Assembly: GCA_021772975.1 (NCBI GenBank)
Contig: JAJFKY010000011.1
Location: 1-64,000 of the forward strand
DNA: 64,000 nucleotides
Source of the DNA: Gammaproteobacteria bacterium
GTDB taxonomy: Bacteria; Pseudomonadota; Gammaproteobacteria; Xanthomonadales; Wenzhouxiangellaceae
Reading direction: 5' to 3'
A program made the translations under genes and the position numbers. The notes beneath the pieces were generated by a model. The model was not told the origin of the DNA. It ran no database searches and was given only the letters and a program-made list of their open reading frames with translations. Below, piece after piece: positions 1-8,113 of this stretch. The number at the start of each line of letters is the position of its first letter. Within the stretch, counting starts at the first letter, position 1.

Positions 1-96
1 CTCGCACCCGCTGCGCGGACGCACTGTCGTGCGCCCCGATGGGCTCTCCTGCCAATCGGTCGAACCCTGACGAGCTTTCTCACCTACCGCTTCCAC

Positions 97-132
97 AAAT
101 TAAAAAAGCCCGCCTGGCGGACCTTTTTAATT
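97..132 (-). terminator. Rho-independent terminator downstream of tRNA-Ser
   Basis: A long inverted repeat lies immediately 3' of the tRNA on the minus strand. An A-rich arm (about 97-107) pairs with the T-rich arm (123-133), and a short GC stem (CCG/CGG around 110-120) sits in the middle. Read on the minus strand it ends in a run of T, as an intrinsic terminator does. It has the same A/T tracts on the other strand and could work in both directions. Confidence 0.75.
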
Positions 133-222
133 TGGCGGAGAGGGTGGGATTCGAACCCACGAAGGGCGTTAACCCTTGCTGGTTTTCAAGACCAGTGCAT
201 TCAACCGCTCTGCCACCTCTCC
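133..222 (-). tRNA. tRNA-Ser (anticodon UGA)
   Basis: The reverse complement folds as a class II tRNA. The acceptor arm starts GGAGAGG and pairs with CCTCTCC, followed by discriminator G and an encoded CCA. The anticodon loop CTTGAAA carries UGA, which reads UCA and other UCN codons. A long variable arm, as in serine tRNAs, follows the anticodon stem. The T-arm contains GGTTCGAATCC. The length of about 90 nt with CCA is normal for tRNA-Ser. Confidence 0.95.
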
Positions 223-573
223 GAGAACTGCAATGCAGGCGCGCAAGTCTAGCGAATCCGGGCGCGAATGCCAACAGTTTAAGCTGTTTTCGTGCTGAAT
301 CCGGAAATCCCGGGGACACCGGTCTGCAAGCGGACGGTGCTTCGGCCGGTCATACGGCAATAGGGAGGTGTTGTGCCGCAGCGCAGCCGAGTAGCGGATA
401 AACCCTTGTATAGTGATTGTGATGGCTGTTGGCGCTGTTCGATCCCAGCGCAGCACTGGCTTTATTATCAATATAGTCTATGCTCCACAGTGTTTGCTCT
501 GCGAGCCGAAAACTTGCTAACCTGAAAAATGAGCCTAACCCCCATAACATCAATAGGTGCATAGGGAGCACAT
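223..573. other. Intergenic region upstream of the response regulator gene
   Basis: About 350 bases lie between the tRNA-Ser gene (leftward) and the response regulator (rightward). I see no open frame with convincing protein-like composition. It must hold the promoters for both divergent transcripts. The only clear element is the ribosome binding site AGGGAG five bases before the ATG at 574. Confidence 0.5.
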
Positions 574-1215
574 ATGATCAAGGTAATGATCGTAGACGAT
601 CATGATTTAGTCCGAACAGGCCTGCGGCATATTCTGTCGCAGAGCGGCGATATAGAAATTGTTGCCGAGGCTGCCTCGGGTGAAGACGCATTACGCGAGG
701 TGCGCACCTGTAACCCTGACGTTATTTTATTGGATATCAGCATGCCGGGTCTGTCCGGGTTCGAGGTATGCGACCGCTTAAACCGTCATCATAAGCACTC
801 CAAAGTCATCATTTTGACTACCCATGCCAAAGAACCCTATCCGTCGCAGTTGTTGGAAGCCGGCGCCAGTGGTTATCTGACCAAGTCCTGCGCGGCCGAG
901 GAATTACAGAATGCCATCCGCAGGGTCAGCACCGGGCAGCGCTACATCGGCAGCGATATTGCTCAGCAACTGGCGCTGGCCATGCTGCCTGGATCACAGG
1001 GCTCGCCGTTCGAGGATTTATCCGCACGCGAGATGGAGGTGGTATTGATGCTGATCCAGGGTATGGAAATGCCGGATATCGCGGCAGCCCTCAGCCTCAG
1101 TCCGAAAACGGTGGCCACCTATAAATACCGGGTGTATGAAAAACTGGAAGTGAGCAATGAAGTGGCGTTAACCCGTTTGGCGCTGGAGCACGGCCTGCTG
1201 GAAAATCGGACTTAG
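574..1215 (+). CDS. gacA: GacA/UvrY-type LuxR-family response regulator
   Basis: This 213-residue two-component response regulator should bind DNA when phosphorylated by a BarA/GacS-type sensor kinase. The receiver domain (1-120) has the acidic pair Asp8/Asp9, the phosphoacceptor Asp54 in LLDISMPG, and the conserved Thr and Lys (about 82 and 104). A LuxR/GerE helix-turn-helix follows at about 145-205, with the LSPKTVATYKYRVYEKL recognition region typical of GacA/UvrY. In this family the main targets are small RNAs that titrate CsrA/RsmA. A good ribosome binding site (AGGGAG) supports the ATG. In many gammaproteobacteria this gene is followed by uvrC and pgsA; here both lie elsewhere in the window. 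No cognate kinase is visible. Confidence 0.88.
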   Translation: MIKVMIVDDHDLVRTGLRHILSQSGDIEIVAEAASGEDALREVRTCNPDVILLDISMPGLSGFEVCDRLNRHHKHSKVIILTTHAKEPYPSQLLEAGASGYLTKSCAAEELQNAIRRVSTGQRYIGSDIAQQLALAMLPGSQGSPFEDLSAREMEVVLMLIQGMEMPDIAAALSLSPKTVATYKYRVYEKLEVSNEVALTRLALEHGLLENRT

Positions 1216-1353
1216 TCCGGCGGTTGTTTTGGCGGGGGACCGGCAATAGCGCTGACTGACGAAGCTCAGACAGACGCTCAGGCCCGCCGGTAGACAGGGG
1301 ATGCGATTACTCGCTGGATAGCTGGTTCATTGTATGCCGCTCAGGCACATCCA

Positions 1354-1376
1354 CAGCGCACCTTGCAGGTGCGCTG
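1354..1376. terminator. Hairpin between convergent gacA and rne
   Basis: A perfect 9-bp stem (CAGCGCACC paired with GGTGCGCTG) with a 5-nt loop lies between the two convergent genes. A second palindrome, TGACCG-TTAC-CGGTCA, is at 1390-1405. Neither is followed by a clear T-run, so intrinsic termination is uncertain, although the position suits a shared 3' end. Confidence 0.35.
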
Positions 1377-1432
1377 CCTGAATACCATCTGACCGTTACC
1401 GGTCATCAATACTCAGCCACACGCCGGGTTGA

Positions 1433-4192
1433 TTAACCGTCCGTGCCGCTGCGTTCCGGTGGTTTATCACTGCTTTCACGCTGCGGCTTATTGGCTGGTT
1501 CCGCCAGGCTATACAGACCTTTGACGGCTTCGGGTTTGGCGCTTGGGCCGGTTGGTGTTGATGCGGTAGCCGGCTTGTCCGTGGCGGATTGCTTGCGGGG
1601 CTGTTTAGCGGCAGCCGAATCCGGCTTGGAACGGCTGGGTTTCGATGCTTCTGCCGCTGTGCTGGCGGTGGTTTTGGTATCGACCCGGGGCTTGCTGGTA
1701 TCAGTTTCCTTAGCGACCGATTTAGAGCTGCTTTCGCGCCCTTGATCAGCAGCGTGCCGGGTAGCTTGTTCAGGCCGGGCGGGTTGTTCAGATGTTGGTC
1801 TGGCTGCATCAGCGGTCCGCACGGGAGCTGGTGTTGCGACCGATTTAGCGCCATTCGCCTGGCTGCCAGCATTGTTATTGTCGCCAGTCGGATGTGCGGC
1901 TTTGCTTGGCTCTGCTTTGGGTTGAGCACGCTGGCCGTCCTGCCGGTTAGACGGTTGTTGCTGATCAGCGTTTGCGGGAGGCCGATCCTGTGGTTGCCTG
2001 GCTTGTTTGGGTTGCGATTCCGCCGCCGCAGCTCGCTGCGCGCCTGATGCATTGTCATTGCTCGGCGGTTGCTTCCCGGGGGGCTGATTGGGGTGCGTAT
2101 TGCCTTGCTGGTTACCCTGCTGATTGGCCTGATTGTTAGCCTGGTTGTTGGATTGGCTATTAGCTTGGATGGCATCCCCCGGCTGTTGCTGGCGTCCGCG
2201 ACGTTTGCGGCCACCACGTTTGCCACGCCGCCGGGGCGGGTTGTTTTTCTGCTCATCACTGACGTTGTTATTGCCGCCTGCATCTTTGCCACTGGTGTTT
2301 TGTGTCGGCTGCTTGACGGCTGCTTTCTTAGCGGTTTTTTTGCCGGTTTTTTTACGCGATGTGGTGCGCTTGCCGGTTTTTTTCGCACGGCGGTCAGCCG
2401 GATTTTGCTGGCGATCGTTGCCGCGGGTCTGTTGCGGGCCTTTGCGCTGCTGCTGTCTGGCCTGCTTGGCGGATTTCTGGGCTTGTTTCTTTTTCCGCCG
2501 GGCGGTGCTGTCGGCAGCGTCTTCGCGGTTGGTGAAGAAAGCAATGATGGCCTGCCACCAACCCTGTTTGGTGGGGCGTGCCTGCGGCGCCGGATCACTG
2601 GGACGCAGATTGCTGACGGCAGGCTGTTCGGCGGCCGCGGTGGCTTTAATAACATCACTGGCCACTACTTCGCCTTCATCAAGGTTGATCTGGAGATAGC
2701 TGGGCTCATCGCTGATTTCAGCTTTACGCAAGCGCTTGATTTCAAAGCGTGGCGTGTGCATGTCAGGGTTGGCCAGCACCAGAATCGGGACGTTGTGCCG
2801 CTGTTCAATGATTTGAATGGCTTCGCGTTTTTCATTGTGCAGAAAGTTAGCCACCTTGGTGGGCGCCTGAGCCAAAATCTGTCCGGTGTAATCCTTGATC
2901 GCTTCTTCCTCGATCAGGCGCAGGATCGACAATGCCAGAGACTCAACACTGCGGATGCTGCCGTGGCCAATGCAGCGTGGACAGGTCTGATAGCTGGACT
3001 CCCCGATCGATGGGCGCATCCGCTGGCGTGACATTTCCAGCAAACCGAATTTGGAAATGCGTCCGGTCTGGATGCGTGCCCGGTCCTGGCTGAGAGCATC
3101 ACGGATACGCTCTTCCACACGCCTTTGATTGCCGCGGTTGAGCATGTCGATAAAGTCAATAACAATCAGACCGCCGAGATCGCGGATACGCAACTGCCGG
3201 GCGATCTCATCAGCCGCCTCCAGATTGGTGTGGTAAGCGGTTTCTTCGATGTCCGAGCCTTTGGTGGCGCGCGCTGAGTTGATATCGATTGAGAGCAGGG
3301 CCTCGGTGTGGTCAATAACCAGCGAGCCACCGGAAGGCAGGGTAACCTCGCGGGCAAACGCGGTTTCAATCTGACTTTCGATCTGGTAGCGGGTAAACAT
3401 CGGTGTTTCTGATTGATAAATTTTGAGCTTGCGCAGGTTATGCGGCATCACCAGTTGCATAAATTCCAGCGCATTTTGATACACACTGTCGTTATCGATC
3501 AGAATTTCATTGATATCGTCGCGCAGGTAGTCGCGCAGCGCGCGGATGATCAGATTGCTTTCCTGGTAGATCAGGAATGGCGCTTTACGCTCACCGGCAG
3601 CTTTTTCGATAGCGGACCACAACTGCTGCAGGTAATCCAGGTCCCATTGCAGCTCTTCAATTTCCCGGCCTACACCGGCGGTGCGAATGATCAGGCCCAT
3701 GTTTTTGGGAATATTCAGCTGGTCCATGATGGTGCGGATCTGATCGCGTTCCTCACCACTGATCCGGCGCGATACGCCACCGCTTTTAGGGCTGTTGGGC
3801 ATCAGCACCGAATAACGTCCGGCCAGACTGATATAGCTGCTGAGCGCCGCGCCCTTGGTGCCGCGCTCTTCCTTTTCTACCTGAACGATCAGTTCCTGAC
3901 CTTCTTTAAGAACTTCTTTCAGATTGACGTTGTTGGGATTAACTCCATCCGGCAGGGACAGGGCAGCCGGGTTGATTTCCTTGAAGGGCAAAAAACCATG
4001 CCGTTCGCTGCCATAGTTAACAAAGCAGGCTTCCAGGCTATGTTCGACCCGGGTAATACGGGCCTTGTAGACATTGGCTTTCTTTTGTTCGTGGGCTGGG
4101 GTTTCCAGGTCGAGATCAATCAGTTTCTGGCCATCGGCGATGGCCACACGCAACTCCTCCGCTTGAGTCGCGTTAATCAACATACGTTTCAT
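1433..4192 (-). CDS. rne: Ribonuclease E
   Basis: This is the essential endoribonuclease of mRNA decay and rRNA/tRNA processing, and the scaffold of the degradosome. Starting at the MKRMLINAT methionine, the protein has 919 residues. The S1 domain lies at about 38-125. Catalytic Asp303 and Asp346 and the Zn-link cysteines Cys404/Cys407 (TCPRC) fall at exactly the E. coli positions. After about residue 520 the sequence is low complexity. A membrane-targeting-like amphipathic segment GWWQAIIAFF (about 544-553) is followed by Lys/Arg-rich RNA-binding stretches and a Gln/Asn-rich repeat. An upstream in-frame ATG exists (4234), but homology and a GAGGA ribosome binding site eight bases ahead favour 4192. 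The gene is transcribed away from rluC. Confidence 0.96.
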   Translation of the reverse strand: MKRMLINATQAEELRVAIADGQKLIDLDLETPAHEQKKANVYKARITRVEHSLEACFVNYGSERHGFLPFKEINPAALSLPDGVNPNNVNLKEVLKEGQELIVQVEKEERGTKGAALSSYISLAGRYSVLMPNSPKSGGVSRRISGEERDQIRTIMDQLNIPKNMGLIIRTAGVGREIEELQWDLDYLQQLWSAIEKAAGERKAPFLIYQESNLIIRALRDYLRDDINEILIDNDSVYQNALEFMQLVMPHNLRKLKIYQSETPMFTRYQIESQIETAFAREVTLPSGGSLVIDHTEALLSIDINSARATKGSDIEETAYHTNLEAADEIARQLRIRDLGGLIVIDFIDMLNRGNQRRVEERIRDALSQDRARIQTGRISKFGLLEMSRQRMRPSIGESSYQTCPRCIGHGSIRSVESLALSILRLIEEEAIKDYTGQILAQAPTKVANFLHNEKREAIQIIEQRHNVPILVLANPDMHTPRFEIKRLRKAEISDEPSYLQINLDEGEVVASDVIKATAAAEQPAVSNLRPSDPAPQARPTKQGWWQAIIAFFTNREDAADSTARRKKKQAQKSAKQARQQQRKGPQQTRGNDRQQNPADRRAKKTGKRTTSRKKTGKKTAKKAAVKQPTQNTSGKDAGGNNNVSDEQKNNPPRRRGKRGGRKRRGRQQQPGDAIQANSQSNNQANNQANQQGNQQGNTHPNQPPGKQPPSNDNASGAQRAAAAESQPKQARQPQDRPPANADQQQPSNRQDGQRAQPKAEPSKAAHPTGDNNNAGSQANGAKSVATPAPVRTADAARPTSEQPARPEQATRHAADQGRESSSKSVAKETDTSKPRVDTKTTASTAAEASKPSRSKPDSAAAKQPRKQSATDKPATASTPTGPSAKPEAVKGLYSLAEPANKPQRESSDKPPERSGTDG

Positions 4193-4508
4193 TGTTATAT
4201 TCCTCGCCATCCCAGGCTGCATCTTTCGCGCCATTTGTTGTGAAAGGCTGCGAACTTCCAGTTATCTGCTGGTCAGATTGCGTAAACCCGGGATGTCATA
4301 TTGGCAGTCAAGTTAAACTGACTCGACTGCAGCAGGTTCATTGAGCCAACAGCTTATCGGCTGTCAGACAGTTATTCATAAGTTACGATGTAACCCCTGT
4401 TGTGACCACATCAGTCATGATTCATTCACAACCGTGCTGAAGACCATCACAGATGTAAAGGAGTTGCAGCGCAAGAGTCGGAAGTTGGTGGTTATCACCG
4501 TGCATGCG

Positions 4509-4537
4509 ATGATAGCAAGTTTCGGCGAAACTGGCAA
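4509..4537 (-). promoter_or_regulatory. Predicted rne promoter with long 5' leader
   Basis: On the minus strand a -35 TTGCCA (4532-4537) and a -10 TATCAT (4509-4514) are separated by exactly 17 bases, and TGC before the -10 makes an extended -10. Transcription would start near 4502, giving a leader of about 310 nt before the rne ATG at 4192. RNase E in E. coli autoregulates through a similarly long 5' leader, so the leader (4193-4502) is probably regulatory. It contains small hairpins, such as ACAGC/GCTGT near 4349-4363. Confidence 0.55.
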
Positions 4538-4599
4538 TCAGCATGACGTTTTCCAGCGGTGAGGTTTTTTTCAGATAAAGGCAATAAATTCAGTAAGTT

Positions 4600-5532
4600 A
4601 TGGAAAAAACTACCCACCACACTCAAGTCCGTCAGGTTCGGGTTGAAGATGATCGCGCTGGCCAGCGGCTGGATAATTTCCTGCAGCATGCCCTGGGAGG
4701 ATTGCCGCGTGGTCTGGTATACCGGTTGATCCGGACTGGCCAGGTGCGGGTAAATGGCAAGCGCGCCAAGGCGATGCAGCGTCTGCTGAGCGGTGACGAG
4801 GTCAGATTACCGCCGGTTCGGCAGGCGTCGGAACTGCCGGTCAGGATTTCGTCTGAACTGCTGGAGCAGTTGCGTGCGGCGGTGCTGTATCAGGATCAGT
4901 ATCAACTGGTGCTGGATAAGCCGGCCGGTCTGGCGGTGCACGCCGGTAGTGGCCTGCGGTTCGGAGTGATCGATATCCTGCGCGAATTGTTACCACAATA
5001 CCCTGACGTAGCACTGGCGCATCGCCTGGACCGGGCGACCAGTGGTTGCCTGCTGGTCGGTTTTAACCGCGAGGTATTGCTGCGCCAGCAACAGGCATTT
5101 CGGCAACATCAGCTTGAAAAACGCTATCTGGCACTGCTCTGTGGCCGGCCTGAAACGCCGGCTTTTGAAGTTAATCTGCCGTTGCTCAAATCCAGCCAGG
5201 GTAAACGCTCCCAGATGCTGGTCAGCGAGCAGGGCAAACCGGCGCGTACCTGTTTTAAGGTATTGGAGCACTACGAACATTACACCCTGGTAGAGGCAGA
5301 GCCGGTAACCGGGCGGACGCATCAGATCAGAGTGCATGCGGCGGCCATGGGTTTAGCAGTCGCGGGTGACCCGTTGTATCAGAAACCGGCTGACTGTAAG
5401 GCGCAGCAGCAGTCCGGGCTGAAGCGCATGTTTCTGCATGCGCATCATCTGCGATTGAACTGGCCAGAGGATATTTTGGTCAATGCACCATTACCTGATA
5501 GCCTACGCAACTTTATCGACAAACAGAGCTGA
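4600..5532 (+). CDS. rluC: 23S rRNA pseudouridine synthase RluC
   Basis: This 310-residue enzyme converts specific uridines of 23S rRNA to pseudouridine. An S4 RNA-binding domain (about 20-80) precedes the RluA-family catalytic domain. The motif HRLDRATSG carries the catalytic Asp144, and later motifs (EKRYLAL, GRTHQIRVH) match the family. Placement divergent from rne is the usual arrangement for rluC in gammaproteobacteria and favours RluC over RluA or RluD. It is followed after 9 bases by the Lol permease gene. Confidence 0.92.
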   Translation: MEKTTHHTQVRQVRVEDDRAGQRLDNFLQHALGGLPRGLVYRLIRTGQVRVNGKRAKAMQRLLSGDEVRLPPVRQASELPVRISSELLEQLRAAVLYQDQYQLVLDKPAGLAVHAGSGLRFGVIDILRELLPQYPDVALAHRLDRATSGCLLVGFNREVLLRQQQAFRQHQLEKRYLALLCGRPETPAFEVNLPLLKSSQGKRSQMLVSEQGKPARTCFKVLEHYEHYTLVEAEPVTGRTHQIRVHAAAMGLAVAGDPLYQKPADCKAQQQSGLKRMFLHAHHLRLNWPEDILVNAPLPDSLRNFIDKQS

Positions 5533-5541
5533 TTTCCGCCT

Positions 5542-6786
5542 ATGTTTCAACCCTTATCCTTGTTTGTCGGTTTGCGCTACATGCGCGCCAAGCGGCGTAA
5601 TCATTTTATTTCCTTTATTTCTCTGACCTCGATGATCGGTATTGCCCTGGGTGTGGCTACCCTGATTACGGTTCTGTCGGTAATGAACGGTTTTGAGAAG
5701 GAATTGCAGGAGCGCATTCTGGGGTTTGTTTCGCATGCCACCATTGAAGACTGGAACAGTGAGTTTGAAAACTGGGAAGAAGTGGTGGCCTCCAGCCGTC
5801 AAAACCCGGAAATCGTAGGCGCAGCACCTTATATCGAGCAGGAAACCCTGCTGAAAGGTCGCGGTATCAATGGCGCACTGGTGCGTGGCATTGTGCCGGA
5901 ACTGGAAACCAGCGTGTCTGAGCTGGCCGAACATATGGTCAGCGGCGAGCTGACTGATTTACAGGCTGATGCTTTCCGGGTGCTACTGGGCGAAGGTCTG
6001 GCTTTGCGTCTGGGGGTGAGTATCGGTGATTCGGTCACCATTTTTGCGCCGCAGGTTCGGACCACGCCGGCGGGTATTATCCCCCAGGTCAAGCGTTTTA
6101 CCGTCGGTGGTATTTTTGCTGCCGGCGTGAATGAATATGATACCGCGCTGGCGGTGGTGCATATCAGTGATGCCCAGCGGCTGTTCCGGATGAATGAAAC
6201 CGTTACCGGGGTGCGGCTTAAATTAAAGGATTTATTCCAGGCCCGGGCCATCGCCGGACAACTGGCCAACCAGCTGGCCGGTGTTTACAACGTGCGTGAC
6301 TGGACCCAGCGGCACAGCAATTTATTTCGCGCCGTGCGGATGGAAAAGCTGGTCATGTTTGTTATTTTATCCATGATTATCGCGGTGGCGGCATTTAATA
6401 TCATCTCCACCCTGATTATGGTGGTGACCGATAAGCAAGCGGATATCGCCATCCTGCGCACCATGGGCGCCAGCCCTAAAACCATCATGCGGATATTTAT
6501 CGTGCAGGGCACGCTTATCGGGGTGGTCGGGACCTTGCTGGGGGTTGCCGGCGGCATTGCACTGGCGCTGAATGTGGAAACGATTGTAGGTGCCCTGGAG
6601 CAATTATTGAATACCGATTTTCTATCCGCCGATGTGTATTACATCAGTGATCTGCCCTCCGATCTGCAATGGCAGGATGTGGTGAAGTTCTCGGCCCTGT
6701 CGATGGTGCTGTCATTGTTGGCTACGCTGTATCCGGCAGCCAAGGCGGCCAAGGTGCAACCGGCCGAGGCACTGCGTTATGAATAA
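5542..6786 (+). CDS. lolC: Lipoprotein-releasing ABC transporter permease (LolC/E family)
   Basis: This is the inner-membrane permease that extracts outer-membrane lipoproteins and hands them to LolA. It is 414 residues long. There is one N-terminal membrane helix (about 24-50), a large periplasmic domain (about 50-265), then three C-terminal helices (about 268-295, 315-345, 375-400). The periplasmic part has a LolC-like hook segment (TTPAGIIPQVKR), and FRAVRMEK before the second helix is typical. Only one permease gene lies next to lolD, so it may act as a homodimer like the LolF type, unless a second gene lies elsewhere. Its last 8 bases overlap lolD. Confidence 0.88.
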   Translation: MFQPLSLFVGLRYMRAKRRNHFISFISLTSMIGIALGVATLITVLSVMNGFEKELQERILGFVSHATIEDWNSEFENWEEVVASSRQNPEIVGAAPYIEQETLLKGRGINGALVRGIVPELETSVSELAEHMVSGELTDLQADAFRVLLGEGLALRLGVSIGDSVTIFAPQVRTTPAGIIPQVKRFTVGGIFAAGVNEYDTALAVVHISDAQRLFRMNETVTGVRLKLKDLFQARAIAGQLANQLAGVYNVRDWTQRHSNLFRAVRMEKLVMFVILSMIIAVAAFNIISTLIMVVTDKQADIAILRTMGASPKTIMRIFIVQGTLIGVVGTLLGVAGGIALALNVETIVGALEQLLNTDFLSADVYYISDLPSDLQWQDVVKFSALSMVLSLLATLYPAAKAAKVQPAEALRYE

Positions 6787-7465
6787 TCAGACAATCGTTC
6801 TGCAAGCCATTAAGCTGGGCAAACAATTTGTGCAGGGCAATCGGATATTGGAAATTCTTGCCGATGTTGATTTGGCGATACACGCCGGTGAATCAGTGTC
6901 AATCGTCGGTGCCTCCGGTGCCGGTAAGAGCACCTTGCTGCACTTGCTCGGCGGTCTGGATAACCCCAGTTCCGGAAAAATCATGCTGGCAGAACAGGAT
7001 TTGATCGCCTGTAACGAAACCCGCCGTGGCGAACTGCGTAATCAGCACCTGGGTTTTATTTATCAGTTTCATCATTTACTGTCGGAATTTACCGCCCTGG
7101 AAAATGTGGCGATGCCTTTATTAATTCGTGGTGATGATCCTGCTGAAGCCGAATCTGCAGCCGCGGAATTATTAACTGAAGTAGGCCTGGGCGAGCGCCT
7201 GACGCACAAACCCGGCGAGCTCTCAGGCGGCGAACGCCAGCGTGCAGCGGTTGCCCGCGCCATGGTTACTCAGCCTGGCTGTATCCTGGCCGATGAACCC
7301 ACCGGCAACCTGGATGAAAACACCGCCGCACGCGTGTTTGATTTATTAATTGAATTGAATCGTAAACATCACACCGCATTGGTATTGGTTACCCATGATA
7401 TGCGTCTGGCTGAGAAAGCTGACCGCTGCATGGAATTAACCGGCGGGCATTTACGGAACCTTTGA
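6779..7465 (+). CDS. lolD: Lipoprotein-releasing ABC transporter ATPase LolD
   Basis: This 228-residue cytoplasmic ATPase powers lipoprotein extraction. The Walker A motif GASGAGKST is at 44-52, the Q-loop is in YQFHHLL, the signature LSGGERQRAAVARA lies near 148-161, and Walker B is CILADEPTGNLD. The switch histidine is in VTHD. The length and the LLSEFTALENV segment are typical of LolD. It overlaps the permease gene by 8 bases, which suggests translational coupling. Confidence 0.94.
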   Translation: MNNQTIVLQAIKLGKQFVQGNRILEILADVDLAIHAGESVSIVGASGAGKSTLLHLLGGLDNPSSGKIMLAEQDLIACNETRRGELRNQHLGFIYQFHHLLSEFTALENVAMPLLIRGDDPAEAESAAAELLTEVGLGERLTHKPGELSGGERQRAAVARAMVTQPGCILADEPTGNLDENTAARVFDLLIELNRKHHTALVLVTHDMRLAEKADRCMELTGGHLRNL

Positions 7466-7636
7466 TTTAAGTCAAAAAGCTGTTGTCCCGCTGAGTTAAA
7501 CTAAACATTAAAGATTGACCAATGAGTAACACATGGCTTTTAAACTGGTAGATTGTGCAGACGGTTAATAATGCCGGCTAAAACCACTTAGCATCGTTAA
7601 GCGTATACTGATAGAGTTACCACAGAGATTTCAGTT

Positions 7637-8056
7637 TTGAATGGATTAGCCAAATTCAGACAGCGCGATATACCCCTAAGGCGTCAAATCCTTAGTATGT
7701 TGGTACTTGCGTGGTTGCTGCTGGCGCTGAATCCATGCTTGATGGCGATGGGAGCGGAAGATGATTGCACTCATTGTCCGCCTGTTAATAACTGCGCGGC
7801 ACCAGCGACTGATTCGCATCCTGGAAGCCACTGTGTATTTGATGATCAGCTTGAAATCAAGCTGCAGGATGTTCAGAGTAATCATCAAGCAGATAAGCAA
7901 GCTAACCATCCGAAGAAACCACCCTTTACCTATCTGGTGGTGGACGATACACCTGCCATAGCGGTTGTTTCACGTCCTTTGCCTGACCGTCTGCTGGCGC
8001 TCAATCATTCCAGCGACCCTCCACTCCACGTACTGTACTGCGTCTATCTGATCTAG
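7637..8056 (+). CDS. Small exported Cys/His-containing protein leading the cus operon
   Basis: This predicted 139-residue protein begins with TTG; the first in-frame ATG is 60 bases later (7697). Residues about 15-38 form a hydrophobic signal-like segment, followed by a cysteine cluster, CTHCPPVNNC. The remainder is polar and His-containing. It lies 57 bases upstream of the cusC-like gene on the same strand, so a periplasmic copper-associated role is plausible, but I do not recognise a characterised family. Copper-linked small proteins of the DUF2946 kind are a possible comparison. A TATACT hexamer at 7604-7609 could be the operon -10; there is no good -35, which would suit an activator-dependent promoter. 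Confidence 0.6.
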   Translation: MNGLAKFRQRDIPLRRQILSMLVLAWLLLALNPCLMAMGAEDDCTHCPPVNNCAAPATDSHPGSHCVFDDQLEIKLQDVQSNHQADKQANHPKKPPFTYLVVDDTPAIAVVSRPLPDRLLALNHSSDPPLHVLYCVYLI

Positions 8057-8113
8057 CGTTCATTCCCGCATCCATCGTTTGTTTAATTCGATTTTTGTGC
8101 GTGGAGTACGCTT

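Noticed and set aside
1-96. Possible RNA gene or gene end at the left edge
   Set aside because: No tRNA-like fold, no conserved frame and no recognised RNA motif were found in these bases.
1396-2658. Long open frame of 420 codons on the minus strand, inside rne
   Set aside because: It overlaps the rne scaffold in another frame. The composition is Pro/Arg/Lys-rich from the GC-rich repeats and lacks any domain; rne motifs in the other frame are decisive.
2069-3031. Long plus-strand frame with apparent membrane segments opposite rne
   Set aside because: It is antisense to a low-complexity coding region. Gln/Asn/Lys codons read backwards give Leu/Ile/Val, imitating membrane helices.
3413-4243. 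276-codon plus-strand frame opposite the rne catalytic domain
   Set aside because: It is entirely antisense to the conserved catalytic part of RNase E and has no domain or ribosome binding site.
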